Below are positions 8,613 to 17,040 of a stretch of 64,000 nucleotides of DNA, piece after piece. Position 1 is the first letter of the stretch; the number at the start of each line of letters is the position of its first letter. Under the pieces are notes generated by a model. That model made no database searches and had not been told where the DNA came from. It saw only the letters and a program-made list of their open reading frames with translations. The DNA comes from Virgibacillus_O xinjiangensis (lineage in GTDB: Bacteria; Bacillota; Bacilli; Bacillales; Amphibacillaceae): assembly GCF_042643145.1 (NCBI RefSeq), contig NZ_JBHRSA010000041.1, positions 1 through 64,000 of the forward strand, written 5' to 3'. The position numbers and the translations under genes are program-made.

Positions 8613-9113
8613 ATGGGGATTCTAGGTGAAACACCACAGGACATACCATTGCATTCTGGTGAAGTCTTCCACTTATGGTCTTATCTACAGTCAGCCAAAG
8701 AGGTGCTGGTGACCATGCAGGTGCTGATCAACCATACAGGAGATCATGACCTGAAAGTGCTTCTTGAAGACATGCTGGAGAATGGATTTACCCAGGAAGA
8801 GCAGCAAGTGGAGACACTGCTTAAGAATACAGGGATTCGCTTGCCCCCAGCTCCGCCTGATCGTCCTAATGTAGAATTGCAGGATATCCCTGCCGGGGCC
8901 CGTTTTAATGATTCGGAAATCGCTCGTTTGGTTCAAAAGGAGCTTCTCAGCGGAAAAATGCTCTGCAGTTATGTTACCGGGATATCCATGCGAGAAGACA
9001 TCAAAACAATGTTCTCAGAATTCCATACAGAAAGAGAAGAGTATGAAGTAAAACTATTAAAGGTGATGAAGGAAAAGGGTTGGCTGACATCACCTCCAAT
9101 CAACATAAAATGA
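8613..9113 (+). CDS. DUF3231 ferritin-like helical protein
   Basis: A 166-residue, mostly alpha-helical protein resembling one DUF3231 repeat; many Bacillus members carry two. Features are the LHSGEVFHLWSYLQSAKE helix near the N-terminus and the PPAPPDRP linker near 78. The RFNDSEIARLVQKELL helix and a C-terminal helix with FHTEREEYEVKLLKVMKEKGW follow. A ferritin-like four-helix bundle is suspected for the family. Its role is unknown, though related proteins occur in spore-formers. A GGAGG site supports the start. The MFS gene 27 bp downstream may be cotranscribed. Confidence 0.7.
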   Translation: MGILGETPQDIPLHSGEVFHLWSYLQSAKEVLVTMQVLINHTGDHDLKVLLEDMLENGFTQEEQQVETLLKNTGIRLPPAPPDRPNVELQDIPAGARFNDSEIARLVQKELLSGKMLCSYVTGISMREDIKTMFSEFHTEREEYEVKLLKVMKEKGWLTSPPINIK

Positions 9114-9140
9114 TGAACAAGAGCAAGGAGTGGGGAATAA

Positions 9141-10379
9141 GTGAGAAAGAAAAATAAAAGCATGGCAATCGTCGCCATCGGTTCGATCCCATTGATGATG
9201 ACATTGGGTAATTCCATGTTGATACCTATTTTCCCCCAAATGAAAACTTCTCTAGATCTCTCTCAATTCCAGGTGAGTATGACCATAACTGTATTTTCTA
9301 TTGCTGCGGCGATCTTTATCCCGATCATCGGCTATTTGTCTGACAGATTCTCCAGGAAAATCATTATCCTTCCCTCGCTCATTTTATTTGGACTTGGAGG
9401 GCTGCTGGCCGGTTTTGCCTCTGCTATATTCTCCAATTCCTATGTTTGGATATTAATCGGGAGAGGCCTCCAAGGAATCGGTGCAGCTGGTACTGCCCCA
9501 ATTGCCATGGCACTTACTGGTGACTTGTTCAAGGGCGGAGAACAGAGTCGTGTATTAGGAATTTTCGAAGCTTCTAACGGACTTGGAAAGGTTCTCTCCC
9601 CCATCTTAGGTGCTCTGGTCGGATTAATCGCTTGGTTTTCCGTCTTCTTTGTTTTTCCTGCTTTCAGTCTGCTTTCAGCTATTCTGGTCTGGCTGTTTAT
9701 CAAGGAAAAAAGCAATCGCCAGGCACCTCCCCCCTTCCCTAAATATGTGAGGGGACTATTGAATGTTTTTAAGCATGAGGGAAGATGGCTGTTCACCACA
9801 TATTTAGCCGGAGGAACTGTCCTGTTCACATTATTCGGCATCCTGTTTTTTCTATCGGATACTTTAGAGCAAAAATATTCGATAGACGGTGTTCCCAAAG
9901 GATTTATTTTGGCCATACCTCTGTTGGTAATGGTCACTATAGCCTATATTACCGGGAGCAAGATTGGCAAAAACCTCGAGAAGATGAAAAGTCTTACTGT
10001 GACGGGTTTTATACTGATGACCATCTCTTATGGCTTGCTCGTTTATTTCGATAAAATCATACCATTTCTATTGGTCCTTGCTGTCAGCAGTGTCGGCGCG
10101 GGACTTGTCCTCCCCTGTGTAAATAGTATTATCACAGGTGCAGTCGGAAAAGAAAGAAGGGGGTTCGTCACCTCATTATATGGATCTGTCCGCTTTCTCG
10201 GGGTAGCGCTTGGGCCACCAGTATTTACCAGGCTGATGGAGTGGTCGAAAACAGGTATGTTCTTGTCTATTGCATCTCTCACTTTTCTTGTTGGACTGCT
10301 TGTCCTCCTTCTGCTCCATGTAAAAGGCAGAGATGGCAAGGAAAAGAAGAATACACCGATTCGATACAAATATATTTAA
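9141..10379 (+). CDS. MFS drug-type efflux transporter
   Basis: A 412-residue major facilitator with about 12 hydrophobic segments. The N-half signature is GYLSDRFSRKIIILPS after the second segment (near 63). The antiporter-type motif C region is LGIFEASNGLGKVLSPILGAL near 137, seen in proton-coupled drug exporters such as Bmr/Blt/TetA(L). The start is GTG after AAGGAGTGGGG. It sits 27 bp after the DUF3231 gene on the same strand. The substrate cannot be told. The C-terminus is basic (GRDGKEKKN). Confidence 0.85.
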   Translation: MRKKNKSMAIVAIGSIPLMMTLGNSMLIPIFPQMKTSLDLSQFQVSMTITVFSIAAAIFIPIIGYLSDRFSRKIIILPSLILFGLGGLLAGFASAIFSNSYVWILIGRGLQGIGAAGTAPIAMALTGDLFKGGEQSRVLGIFEASNGLGKVLSPILGALVGLIAWFSVFFVFPAFSLLSAILVWLFIKEKSNRQAPPPFPKYVRGLLNVFKHEGRWLFTTYLAGGTVLFTLFGILFFLSDTLEQKYSIDGVPKGFILAIPLLVMVTIAYITGSKIGKNLEKMKSLTVTGFILMTISYGLLVYFDKIIPFLLVLAVSSVGAGLVLPCVNSIITGAVGKERRGFVTSLYGSVRFLGVALGPPVFTRLMEWSKTGMFLSIASLTFLVGLLVLLLLHVKGRDGKEKKNTPIRYKYI

Positions 10380-10383
10380 GCAT

Positions 10384-10998
10384 TTATGGCTTTTTTCTAA
10401 AGCCAAGGGTGTAAAGTCGGTAAAATTGAAGCTGGCAAATCAAATCCACCATTTTGGTTGATATCCATTGGCTGATAAGTGCCAGAAAGATCAATCTCAA
10501 ATCGATGATCAAAGCCGTAATCACAAAGATACATCCGTTCAACAAGAACAGAGGTCTACCCGGGAGAATATTCCTTCCGGAGGAAATCATTAGAGCCACT
10601 ACACCAATTCCGCCATTCGACACACCTTGACGCATTAGGATCCCTACTCCTGTTCCTAAGAAAACAGATCCTAAAACCAAATCATATAATAAATGCCGAT
10701 TGACAATTAGATTTTGCTGCTGGAAAAAATCGACGGATAATGAAGTAATCGTGATTGCGATTACGGTCCAAACCACAAACCGTTTCCCAAAATAATTCAC
10801 TGCAAGCAATAGAAAAGTGAAATTGACAACCCAAAGGGCTGCTCCCATGCCCAGGCCGAATGTGTAGTTCAGCAATACGGCTAGACCGCCTGCCCCACCA
10901 GATGGAATGAAGTGGGGAAACAGAAATAAGCCCATGCCGAATCCCTGTATAGTACCGCCTAAAACAACTAGTCCACCCTTCCACATGAATCGGTTCAT
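10384..10998 (-). CDS. YitT/YczE family membrane protein
   Basis: A 204-residue protein with about five to six membrane segments and the family signature FPHFIPSGGAGGLAVLLNY near residue 30. It ends after the membrane domain and lacks the soluble DUF2179 tail of full YitT proteins, like YczE/YyaS. The start was set at the ATG behind AGGAGGAGGGG; the longer open frame begins before this site. Function in the family is not established. A paralogue of the same short type lies at 60104-60721. A TGCCTAAA/TTTAGGCA inverted repeat at 11083-11109 lies upstream and could be an operator. Confidence 0.8.
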   Translation of the reverse strand: MNRFMWKGGLVVLGGTIQGFGMGLFLFPHFIPSGGAGGLAVLLNYTFGLGMGAALWVVNFTFLLLAVNYFGKRFVVWTVIAITITSLSVDFFQQQNLIVNRHLLYDLVLGSVFLGTGVGILMRQGVSNGGIGVVALMISSGRNILPGRPLFLLNGCIFVITALIIDLRLIFLALISQWISTKMVDLICQLQFYRLYTLGFRKKP

Positions 10999-11154
10999 CA
11001 ATCCCCCTCCTCCTACCCTGCCTCGGGACAACCTCCGACCATTATATTCGCTCCGCAAGGGAAACATGAATCCGACGAGACATGCCTAAAAGAGGGGGCA
11101 ATTTAGGCAATCAGGGCTTCCCCACTTATGCCAGGGGCCTTTTTAGGGGCGATA

Positions 11155-11190
11155 AAAAATGACCAGGCACAGAATCGTGTGGTCATTTTT
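11155..11190 (-). terminator. putB terminator
   Basis: Eleven-bp perfect stem (11155-11165 with 11180-11190) ending in AAAAA/TTTTT on both sides, eight bases after the putB stop. It would work in both directions. Confidence 0.85.
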
Positions 11191-11197
11191 ACTCTCC

Positions 11198-12202
11198 CTA
11201 TTTCACTTTCTTTTTACGTCCCAGCATAAGCAAGAGCGTGCCAGCAGCCAATCCTCCTGCAATCAATGGTTCTTTTTTCAGTTTATTATCTTTTGTGTAG
11301 AAGGTGTCTTTAAGGACCAAATTCATATTCTGTGGGCGTTCAGCAAGTCGGCGCATAAAGTAGCCGAACCAATCCGTACCGAAAGGAATATAGGTGCAGA
11401 AATTATATCCTTCCTCTGCCAGAGCAAATTGCAGGTCATTCCGAAATCCGTATAACATTTGGAATTCAAAGGTATCTTTGTCAATTTGATGTTCTTTGAC
11501 AAAATCCTTCAATTCACTGATGATGAAGTGGTCATGTGTCGCAATGGACGTAAAAGCATCGCCAAGCAGGCGCTGTTTAGCAATGGATAGAAAATTTTCA
11601 TCAATAGCCTTTTTGTCATGATAAGCGACATCCGGACTTTCTTTATATGCACCTTTCACCAGACGAAGTCGCACATCCTTCAATCCCTCCAAGTCATTCT
11701 GCGTACGGAACAGGTAAGATTGGACGACCGTGCCCACATTCTCATAGTCTTTTCTCAACAGCTGAAGTACATCTATTGTTTGTTGATAATGGGAATAATC
11801 TTCCATATCGATATTGATGAATATGCCATATTGTTCTGCAACGGCAAGCAGTTCTTTCATATTTTCGATACAAAACGACTCATCGATATCAAGCCCCAGC
11901 TTGGTAAGTTTCACTGACAAGTGACAATCTAGTTCATCTGCATGGATCTTCTCCAAGATATGAATACACTCTTCTTTAGCTTCCAGCGCTTCTTCTTTTT
12001 CCGTTACAAATTCACCCAAATGATCAAGTGTGCAGCAGATTCCTCGACGGTTCAATTCGTGTACTGTATCAGCAACGCTATCCATATTGGTACCCGCTAC
12101 AAATTTTTCAGCTCCCATACGGAAACCCCATTTTTTTGCACTTTCGTTTAAAACTCTATTATTTGATAAGCCTATGAAAAAGTCTTTTGTCAAATTCGCC
12201 AT
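11198..12202 (-). CDS. putB: Proline dehydrogenase
   Basis: FAD enzyme that oxidises proline to 1-pyrroline-5-carboxylate at the membrane, passing electrons to quinone. The 334 residues give the beta/alpha barrel with LDHLGEFVTEKEEA near 60 and HLSVKLTKLGLDID near 94. The VRLRLVKGAYKES motif is near 178, ATHDH is near 222, and the C-terminal YIPFGTDWFGYFMRRLAERP binds substrate. Beyond the barrel there is a hydrophobic tail (about 312-327) ending in RKKKVK. It looks like a membrane anchor and is not part of the minimal enzyme. pruA lies upstream on the same strand. Confidence 0.95.
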   Translation of the reverse strand: MANLTKDFFIGLSNNRVLNESAKKWGFRMGAEKFVAGTNMDSVADTVHELNRRGICCTLDHLGEFVTEKEEALEAKEECIHILEKIHADELDCHLSVKLTKLGLDIDESFCIENMKELLAVAEQYGIFINIDMEDYSHYQQTIDVLQLLRKDYENVGTVVQSYLFRTQNDLEGLKDVRLRLVKGAYKESPDVAYHDKKAIDENFLSIAKQRLLGDAFTSIATHDHFIISELKDFVKEHQIDKDTFEFQMLYGFRNDLQFALAEEGYNFCTYIPFGTDWFGYFMRRLAERPQNMNLVLKDTFYTKDNKLKKEPLIAGGLAAGTLLLMLGRKKKVK

Positions 12203-12356
12203 ATCCAGCAGCTCCTTTATCTAATTGCTTATAATTATACAAAAAAATGTATAATTAAACAATAATAATGTAATAAAAATCCCAATTGCAGTTTACTGCT
12301 AAGTTGGAATAAGCCCTGGCTTAGCTGAATGCGCTTACCCTTATTGTATATCATAT

Positions 12357-12393
12357 GAATAGTCGCAGCGAAATGATGCCGCTGCAACTATTC
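12357..12393 (-). other. Strong hairpin between pruA and putB
   Basis: A 13-bp stem with one mismatch (12357-12369 with 12381-12393) lies just after the pruA stop. No T run follows on either strand, so it may be an mRNA-stabilising or processing element that sets different pruA and putB levels, not a true terminator. Confidence 0.5.
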
Positions 12394-12412
12394 CTGATAG
12401 TTTAATAGTTCA

Positions 12413-13960
12413 TTAAAATGCTTGGGAAAGCGTCTTAGCTTCCAGGAAGTGCTGCAGATAATCCGGTCCGCCTGCTTTGGAATCTGTACCAGACATCTTG
12501 AATCCCCCGAATGGTTGATATCCAACAATTGCACCGGTGCATCCACGATTGAAGTACAAATTACCAACATCGAAGTCATAACGTGCACGGTTCAGGTGTT
12601 CCCGGTTGTTGGAAATCACAGCACCAGTCAGACCATATTCCGTATTGTTGGCAATATCCAACATCTCATCAAAATCGTTCGCTTTTGTGAAGGCCACCAC
12701 AGGTCCGAATATTTCTTCCTGCATCAAGCGGGCTTCCGGGTCGATATCTTTAAAGATTGTAGGATGGACAAAATAACCTTCTGTGTCGTCTGCCTCTCCA
12801 CCGAAAACAAGCTCCCCTTCGTTTTTGCCAATCTCAATATACTCTTTGATCTTGTCAAACTGCTTTTGGTTGACTACGGCTCCCATATACACATCTTCCT
12901 CCGCGGGGTTGCCGACAGTAATGTCTTCAGCAAGCTTTACCGTTTTTTCAAGAACTTCATCATAAACATCCTTATGAATGACTGCTCTAGAGCAAGCAGA
13001 GCATTTCTGCCCGGAGAAGCCAAATGCAGAGTAGAGAATGGCCTCAGCAGCTACGTCGAGATCTGCATTGTCATCCACTATAATGGTATCCTTGCCACCC
13101 ATTTCTGCCACCACACGTTTCAGGTGTTTCTGGCCTTCCTGTACTTTGGAAGCACGTTCAATAATACGCGTACCGGTGGCACGGGAGCCGGTAAAGTTGA
13201 TGAAGTGTGTACTAGGATGGTCCACCAAATAATCTCCGATTTCAGCCGGGTCTCCCGGAAGGAAGCTGAGGACGCCTTTTGGCAGACCAGCTTCTTCAAG
13301 CACCTCGACCAGCTTATAAGCAATTACCGGTGTGTTTTCGGATGGCTTCAGCAATACCGGGTTTCCGGCAACTATTGGTGCCACAGTTGTACCCGCTACG
13401 ATTGCAAATGCAAAATTCCAAGGTGGAATGGTTACGCCAGGCCCCATTGCTTGATAGAAATAAGTGTTCTCTTCTCCGACACGGTCATTGATTTCTTTCC
13501 CTTTAGCAAGCTCAATCATGTGACGTGCATAGTATTCCATAAAGTCAATGCCCTCTGCCGTATCGGCATCCGCTTGCCCCCATGGTTTATTGCCATCGTA
13601 CGCAAGCCATGCTGAAAATTCATGTTTCCGGCGGCGTACAATTGCCGCAGCTCTGTAAAGTATCTCTGCACGCTCGACCGCTGTCCACTTCCTCCACGTT
13701 TTGAATGCTTTTTCAGCAGATTCCATCGCCTGATCTACATGCTGCTTCGTCGCTTTAGAAACTTTTCCGACAATCTCTTTTTTATTCCCGGGATTATATG
13801 ATATGAGTTTGTCATCGGTATAAATTTTCTCTCCGTTTATAATCAATGGATATTCCTGTCCCAGCTGCCCTTTCACTTTTTTCAAAGCAGCTTCGAATTC
13901 CTCCCTGTTTTGTTTGATTGAAAAATCCGTAAATGGTTCATGTTTGAATGGTAATACCAT
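12413..13960 (-). CDS. pruA: 1-pyrroline-5-carboxylate dehydrogenase
   Basis: NAD-dependent aldehyde dehydrogenase that converts glutamate semialdehyde to glutamate, the second step of proline use (PutC/RocA type). The 515 residues contain the NAD-site FTGSRATGTRI near 250 and the catalytic Glu in VAEMGGKDTIIVD near 287. The catalytic Cys sits in GFSGQKCSACSRAV near 322, and the C-terminal GGFKMSGTDSKAGGPDYL follows. The start behind GGAGGG is preferred over an ATG seven codons earlier. A consensus sigma-54 promoter precedes it, and the divergent sigma-54 activator is the likely regulator. Confidence 0.96.
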   Translation of the reverse strand: MVLPFKHEPFTDFSIKQNREEFEAALKKVKGQLGQEYPLIINGEKIYTDDKLISYNPGNKKEIVGKVSKATKQHVDQAMESAEKAFKTWRKWTAVERAEILYRAAAIVRRRKHEFSAWLAYDGNKPWGQADADTAEGIDFMEYYARHMIELAKGKEINDRVGEENTYFYQAMGPGVTIPPWNFAFAIVAGTTVAPIVAGNPVLLKPSENTPVIAYKLVEVLEEAGLPKGVLSFLPGDPAEIGDYLVDHPSTHFINFTGSRATGTRIIERASKVQEGQKHLKRVVAEMGGKDTIIVDDNADLDVAAEAILYSAFGFSGQKCSACSRAVIHKDVYDEVLEKTVKLAEDITVGNPAEEDVYMGAVVNQKQFDKIKEYIEIGKNEGELVFGGEADDTEGYFVHPTIFKDIDPEARLMQEEIFGPVVAFTKANDFDEMLDIANNTEYGLTGAVISNNREHLNRARYDFDVGNLYFNRGCTGAIVGYQPFGGFKMSGTDSKAGGPDYLQHFLEAKTLSQAF

Positions 13961-14044
13961 ATAAAAACCCTCCTGTGGCATGTTTTGAAATGCAACTAAC
14001 TTTATAAATGGCAGCTCAGTTATTCTGAGTCCTCACTTATATAT

Positions 14045-14062
14045 ATGCAAAAAACGTGCCAA
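14045..14062 (-). promoter_or_regulatory. Sigma-54 (SigL) promoter of pruA
   Basis: On the minus strand the sequence reads TTGGCACGTTTTTTGCAT. This matches the -24/-12 consensus TTGGCAC-N5-TTGCW with the invariant GG and GC exactly ten bases apart. The predicted start point near 14035 leaves a leader of about 75 bases before the pruA ATG. Its pairing with the divergent sigma-54 activator gene makes the assignment strong. Confidence 0.88.
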
Positions 14063-14113
14063 TTTAATAATCTGTGCCTTGAAACGTTTAAATGAGTCTT
14101 CTAAACCCCCGAT

Positions 14114-14129
14114 ATATAAGCGCTTTCAA
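14114..14129. promoter_or_regulatory. Candidate CcpA cre site
   Basis: ATATAAGCGCTTTCAA differs from the cre consensus WTGNAANCGNWNNCAW at a single position. It lies between the pruA sigma-54 promoter and the regulator gene, where CcpA could repress the proline genes or the regulator. It is a short palindromic match, so chance cannot be ruled out. Confidence 0.4.
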
Positions 14130-14164
14130 TTGATTAAAAATTTTTTCTATAAAAAATAAAACTA

Positions 14165-14255
14165 CAGATTTGGCAAAAAGTCTGGACTTTTGTTTACAAA
14201 TGTGTAAATAGACTTTACACTTTAGTTAACAGTTTTGTTAATATACTTAACACTT
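14165..14255. promoter_or_regulatory. Cluster of inverted repeats, possible activator sites
   Basis: Several short inverted repeats are crowded here: CAAAAAGTC/GACTTTTG near 14174-14191, TTTACA-AATG-TGTAAA near 14194-14209, and GTTAAC-type repeats to 14255. They lie 110-200 bp upstream of the sigma-54 promoter, the usual distance for enhancer-type activator binding. They also cover the likely promoter of the regulator, so autoregulation is possible. Confidence 0.4.
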
Positions 14256-14282
14256 TCCCTATAAAAAAGGAGGCTCCCTCTC

Positions 14283-15662
14283 TTGGTTTCTAATCTACTT
14301 GCCTACCTGGAAGCTGTACTGGCTGCAGAAGATGATGCAATTACTATTATAGGAGCAGATCAAAAGGTTTTATTTTGGAATGAATCTGCTGTTCAGACAT
14401 ATGACATAACGAATGACGATATTATCGGCCGGCCTATTCAAGAATTCTTCGATACGGACGACTTGATGATTCTCAATGTATTGGAAACAAAACAACCGGT
14501 TCAAAGCGCCTACCACCGTCCCCGCAAAGATAAGCACGTTGTTGTTAATGCTTCCCCTATCTTCAGTCAACAGAATGAGCTGATCGGGGCTATTTCTGTG
14601 GAGCGGGATATCACCCAAATCGTAAAGTTGAACGATAACCTTTTGACAACAAGCACCGAACTCAATGAGCTTCGTCAGATGGTTTATACCAATAATGAAG
14701 CAACTCCATTTTCCAAGTTGAAGGGGAAAAGCAAAGTGTTGCAGCAGACAATCCAAATTGCCATGAAAGCATCCAAGACCGACGCCACAACGTTGATCTT
14801 GGGGGAAAGCGGTACAGGTAAAGAGGTCTGTGCCAGAGCCATCCATGAAGCCAGCCCACGCCGTGAGGGTCCATTTATTCCTGTCAATTGTGGTGCCATA
14901 CCGGCTGCATTATTTGAGAGTGAGCTGTTCGGATATGAAGGAGGGGCTTTTACTGGGGCAGAAAAAAATGGGAAGAAGGGCAAAATCGAAATGGCGAACA
15001 ATGGCACCTTATTCCTTGATGAAGTTGGCGAGCTCCCTTTGGAAATGCAAGTCAAACTCCTGCGGGTTCTACAAGAAAGGGAATTGTACCGGGTGGGAAG
15101 CTCTACCGGGACGCCGGTAAATGTTCGGTTCATAGCCGCAACGAATCAAAACTTGGAAGCGCGAATGGAAGAGAACCAATTCCGCTCCGACCTTTTCTAT
15201 CGGCTGAATGTCATCCAAATCACTATGCCTCCACTTCGCCAGAGAATCAATGATATTCCTGCACTGACACAAAGCTTTCTAAAGCAGTTTGCCTCTCAGT
15301 ATCAGGTTCCAACGCCTGCTCTTGAGACTGATGCCATGGAAGCAATGCTTCACTATCATTGGCCCGGAAATGTCAGGGAGCTGCGCAATATAGTGGAACG
15401 GATCATTATCCTGTCCGACTCTTCATTGATCAGGAAACAGGACCTGCTAGGATTTTTCCAACCGTCCAACCAACAGGAAAACAAATCGGCACAGTTCCCT
15501 GAGAGATCTCTTCCCCAAGAAAAGGAGAACATCGAAAGAAAACGACTGGAAGAGGCACTTCAACAAGCTGGTGGAAATAAGACGGCAGCTGCTCAGATGC
15601 TCGGAATCTCTCGGGTTACCCTTTATAACAAAATGCGGAAATATGGTGTAGTCAATTATTGA
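14283..15662 (+). CDS. Sigma-54-dependent transcriptional activator with PAS domain
   Basis: A 459-residue enhancer-binding protein. Order: PAS sensor domain (about 10-130), AAA+ core (about 145-375) and Fis-type HTH (about 415-456). The core has Walker A GESGTGKE, the sigma-54 contact loop GAFTGA and Walker B GTLFLDEVGEL. The tail reads GGNKTAAAQMLGISRVTLYN. The layout matches RocR. Its position, divergent from a sigma-54 promoter driving pruA, indicates it senses proline or a proline breakdown product. The start is TTG behind AGGAGG. No gene symbol is given because RocR itself controls arginine use. Confidence 0.9.
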   Translation: MVSNLLAYLEAVLAAEDDAITIIGADQKVLFWNESAVQTYDITNDDIIGRPIQEFFDTDDLMILNVLETKQPVQSAYHRPRKDKHVVVNASPIFSQQNELIGAISVERDITQIVKLNDNLLTTSTELNELRQMVYTNNEATPFSKLKGKSKVLQQTIQIAMKASKTDATTLILGESGTGKEVCARAIHEASPRREGPFIPVNCGAIPAALFESELFGYEGGAFTGAEKNGKKGKIEMANNGTLFLDEVGELPLEMQVKLLRVLQERELYRVGSSTGTPVNVRFIAATNQNLEARMEENQFRSDLFYRLNVIQITMPPLRQRINDIPALTQSFLKQFASQYQVPTPALETDAMEAMLHYHWPGNVRELRNIVERIIILSDSSLIRKQDLLGFFQPSNQQENKSAQFPERSLPQEKENIERKRLEEALQQAGGNKTAAAQMLGISRVTLYNKMRKYGVVNY

Positions 15663-15667
15663 CTAGT

Positions 15668-15698
15668 GAACAGCCGGAGTTTTTGACTCCGGCTATTC
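15668..15698 (+). terminator. Hairpin after the sigma-54 activator gene
   Basis: Stem of 13 bp with one mismatch (15668-15680 with 15686-15698), GC-rich. It has no clear T run, but it sits between two convergent genes where a terminator is expected. Confidence 0.55.
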
Positions 15699-15716
15699 AT
15701 GTACCGTATGGATTGC

Positions 15717-16040
15717 TCACTTGATCATATGAATGGTCAACGGTATGCGGTAATGTTCTCCTTGGTAAGACTTTACTGCAGCAATAATCGTAAACAAGAA
15801 AACAAGAATCACTAATGCAATCAGCAGGACTATCCCCACCAACACAAGTATTAATATTCCTGCTACAATGCTGTAAATCGTATAGGATATCAAAAAATTG
15901 AAATATTCCTTTCCATGGTAATCTACAAACTCGGATTGATCGCGTTTCATCAGCCAAATAATCAGAGGTCCGAGTACTGGAAAGAAGAAGCTGACGACGT
16001 AGATCAGCATGGCGAACAACCGATCATCATTCGTTGGCAT
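15717..16040 (-). CDS. DUF4870 small membrane protein
   Basis: A 107-residue protein with three hydrophobic segments and the DUF4870 pattern. DDRLFAMLIYVVSFFFPVLG is at the N-terminus, the charged FVDYHGKEYFNFLISY sits between segments, and a short basic-aromatic tail follows. The function of the family is unknown. It has its own GGAGGTGG site and lies downstream of the XRE operon, possibly as a separate unit. Confidence 0.8.
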   Translation of the reverse strand: MPTNDDRLFAMLIYVVSFFFPVLGPLIIWLMKRDQSEFVDYHGKEYFNFLISYTIYSIVAGILILVLVGIVLLIALVILVFLFTIIAAVKSYQGEHYRIPLTIHMIK

Positions 16041-16118
16041 TTGCGGCCACCTCCTTCAGACTATATCCATATATATTATGCGGTCCATCGTGTACATGAC
16101 GACAAATATACATAAAGG

Positions 16119-16316
16119 TTACTCTGTTTCCCAAAACAAATCATCAAGTGTACGGGAGAGCTCCTTGCAGATGGAAATACATAATTTTAGGGAGGGATTA
16201 TACTTTCCCTGTTCAATCAACCCGATTGTCTGCCTTGTCACTCCGACACGTTTGGCAAGCTCTGCTTGAGAAAGGTCCCTCTCCACTCTGGCCATTTTCA
16301 TGTTAATGTTTTTCAT
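16119..16316 (-). CDS. Small XRE-family repressor
   Basis: A 65-residue single helix-turn-helix protein of the YgzD type: MARVERDLSQAELAKRV, then GVTRQTIGLIEQGKYNPSL as the recognition region, then a short helix. It overlaps the end of the membrane-protein gene by 14 nt and its GGTGG site is inside that gene, so the two are translationally coupled. Such pairs usually have the small HTH protein controlling its own operon. The perfect palindrome at 16875-16893 upstream of the operon is a suitable target. Confidence 0.88.
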   Translation of the reverse strand: MKNINMKMARVERDLSQAELAKRVGVTRQTIGLIEQGKYNPSLKLCISICKELSRTLDDLFWETE

Positions 16317-16833
16317 TTGAACCACCATTATTATCAAGTTGTTTGCCAGCAGAGCTGTCGCTTGCCCTCTTCATTAGAATATGGCTGATGCCGATTCCCC
16401 CTGCCAGTAATGGCACGTAGATCAACAGTGACACAAAAAATACGAGGAAGAAATACGAAACGGATTCCGTGGTCCCTTCTCCATAAACTAATGCACTGCG
16501 CATTCCAAAGAACAAAGAAAGCCCTACACCACCAAGCAATCCAATAATTGCCTCTTTTTTTCTTCTTGGCCACCTGCTTTTCCTGTCATGCAGTTCCACT
16601 TCATCAGAATAAATTCCTAACCGGATCACACGAAGCGTATAATAGCTTCCTTGTCCTATCAGTATGGCAAGTTCTGTGTAGATTCGTTCCAAGTGCCATC
16701 CGTACAGCGAAAACTTCAGGAAAATGGAAACAATGCAAATGACCAGGACCAACCAATACAACTCCCGGTATATTTTATTTTGCATAGCTGTTACCCGTTC
16801 ATCTTCCATTCTATTTTTCCGGAATATCCCCAT
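16303..16833 (-). CDS. XRE-linked four-helix membrane protein
   Basis: A 176-residue protein with four hydrophobic segments (about 28-45, 55-72, 100-118 and 128-150). The N-terminus is short and basic (MGIFRKNRMEDERV), and a DEVELHDRKSRWPRRKKE loop precedes the third segment. It resembles the DUF6773 group found next to small XRE regulators, but I am not certain of the family number. The start behind AAGGGGGAA is preferred over an earlier in-frame codon. Function unknown. Confidence 0.65.
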   Translation of the reverse strand: MGIFRKNRMEDERVTAMQNKIYRELYWLVLVICIVSIFLKFSLYGWHLERIYTELAILIGQGSYYTLRVIRLGIYSDEVELHDRKSRWPRRKKEAIIGLLGGVGLSLFFGMRSALVYGEGTTESVSYFFLVFFVSLLIYVPLLAGGIGISHILMKRASDSSAGKQLDNNGGSNEKH

Positions 16834-16874
16834 ACGCTTTCCCCCTTCTTGTTTTAAACCTAGTATATGCAACT

Positions 16875-16893
16875 ATATTGCATTATGCAATAT
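16875..16893. promoter_or_regulatory. Perfect palindrome upstream of the XRE operon
   Basis: ATATTGCAT-T-ATGCAATAT, a 9-1-9 perfect palindrome 42 bp before the first start codon of the membrane protein/XRE operon. A partial copy (TATATGCAA) precedes it at 16864. Its position fits an operator for the small XRE protein. Confidence 0.55.
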
Positions 16894-17040
16894 ATAAATT
16901 ACAATTAGGTGAATATCATTTACTTTTTATGTTAGCGAAACGACAGATGTCAATTGGATATATGCCTGCTTAGTGCAACCCGTTTATAATGAGAGGAGTT
17001 ATAAGTTATAGACAATGCGAAACAATGAGGAGGGAACGAT

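Noticed and set aside
12422..13615. 397-codon plus-strand frame opposite pruA
   Set aside because: Long open antisense frame inside a well-defined dehydrogenase gene; Cys/His/Phe-rich composition typical of a shadow frame.
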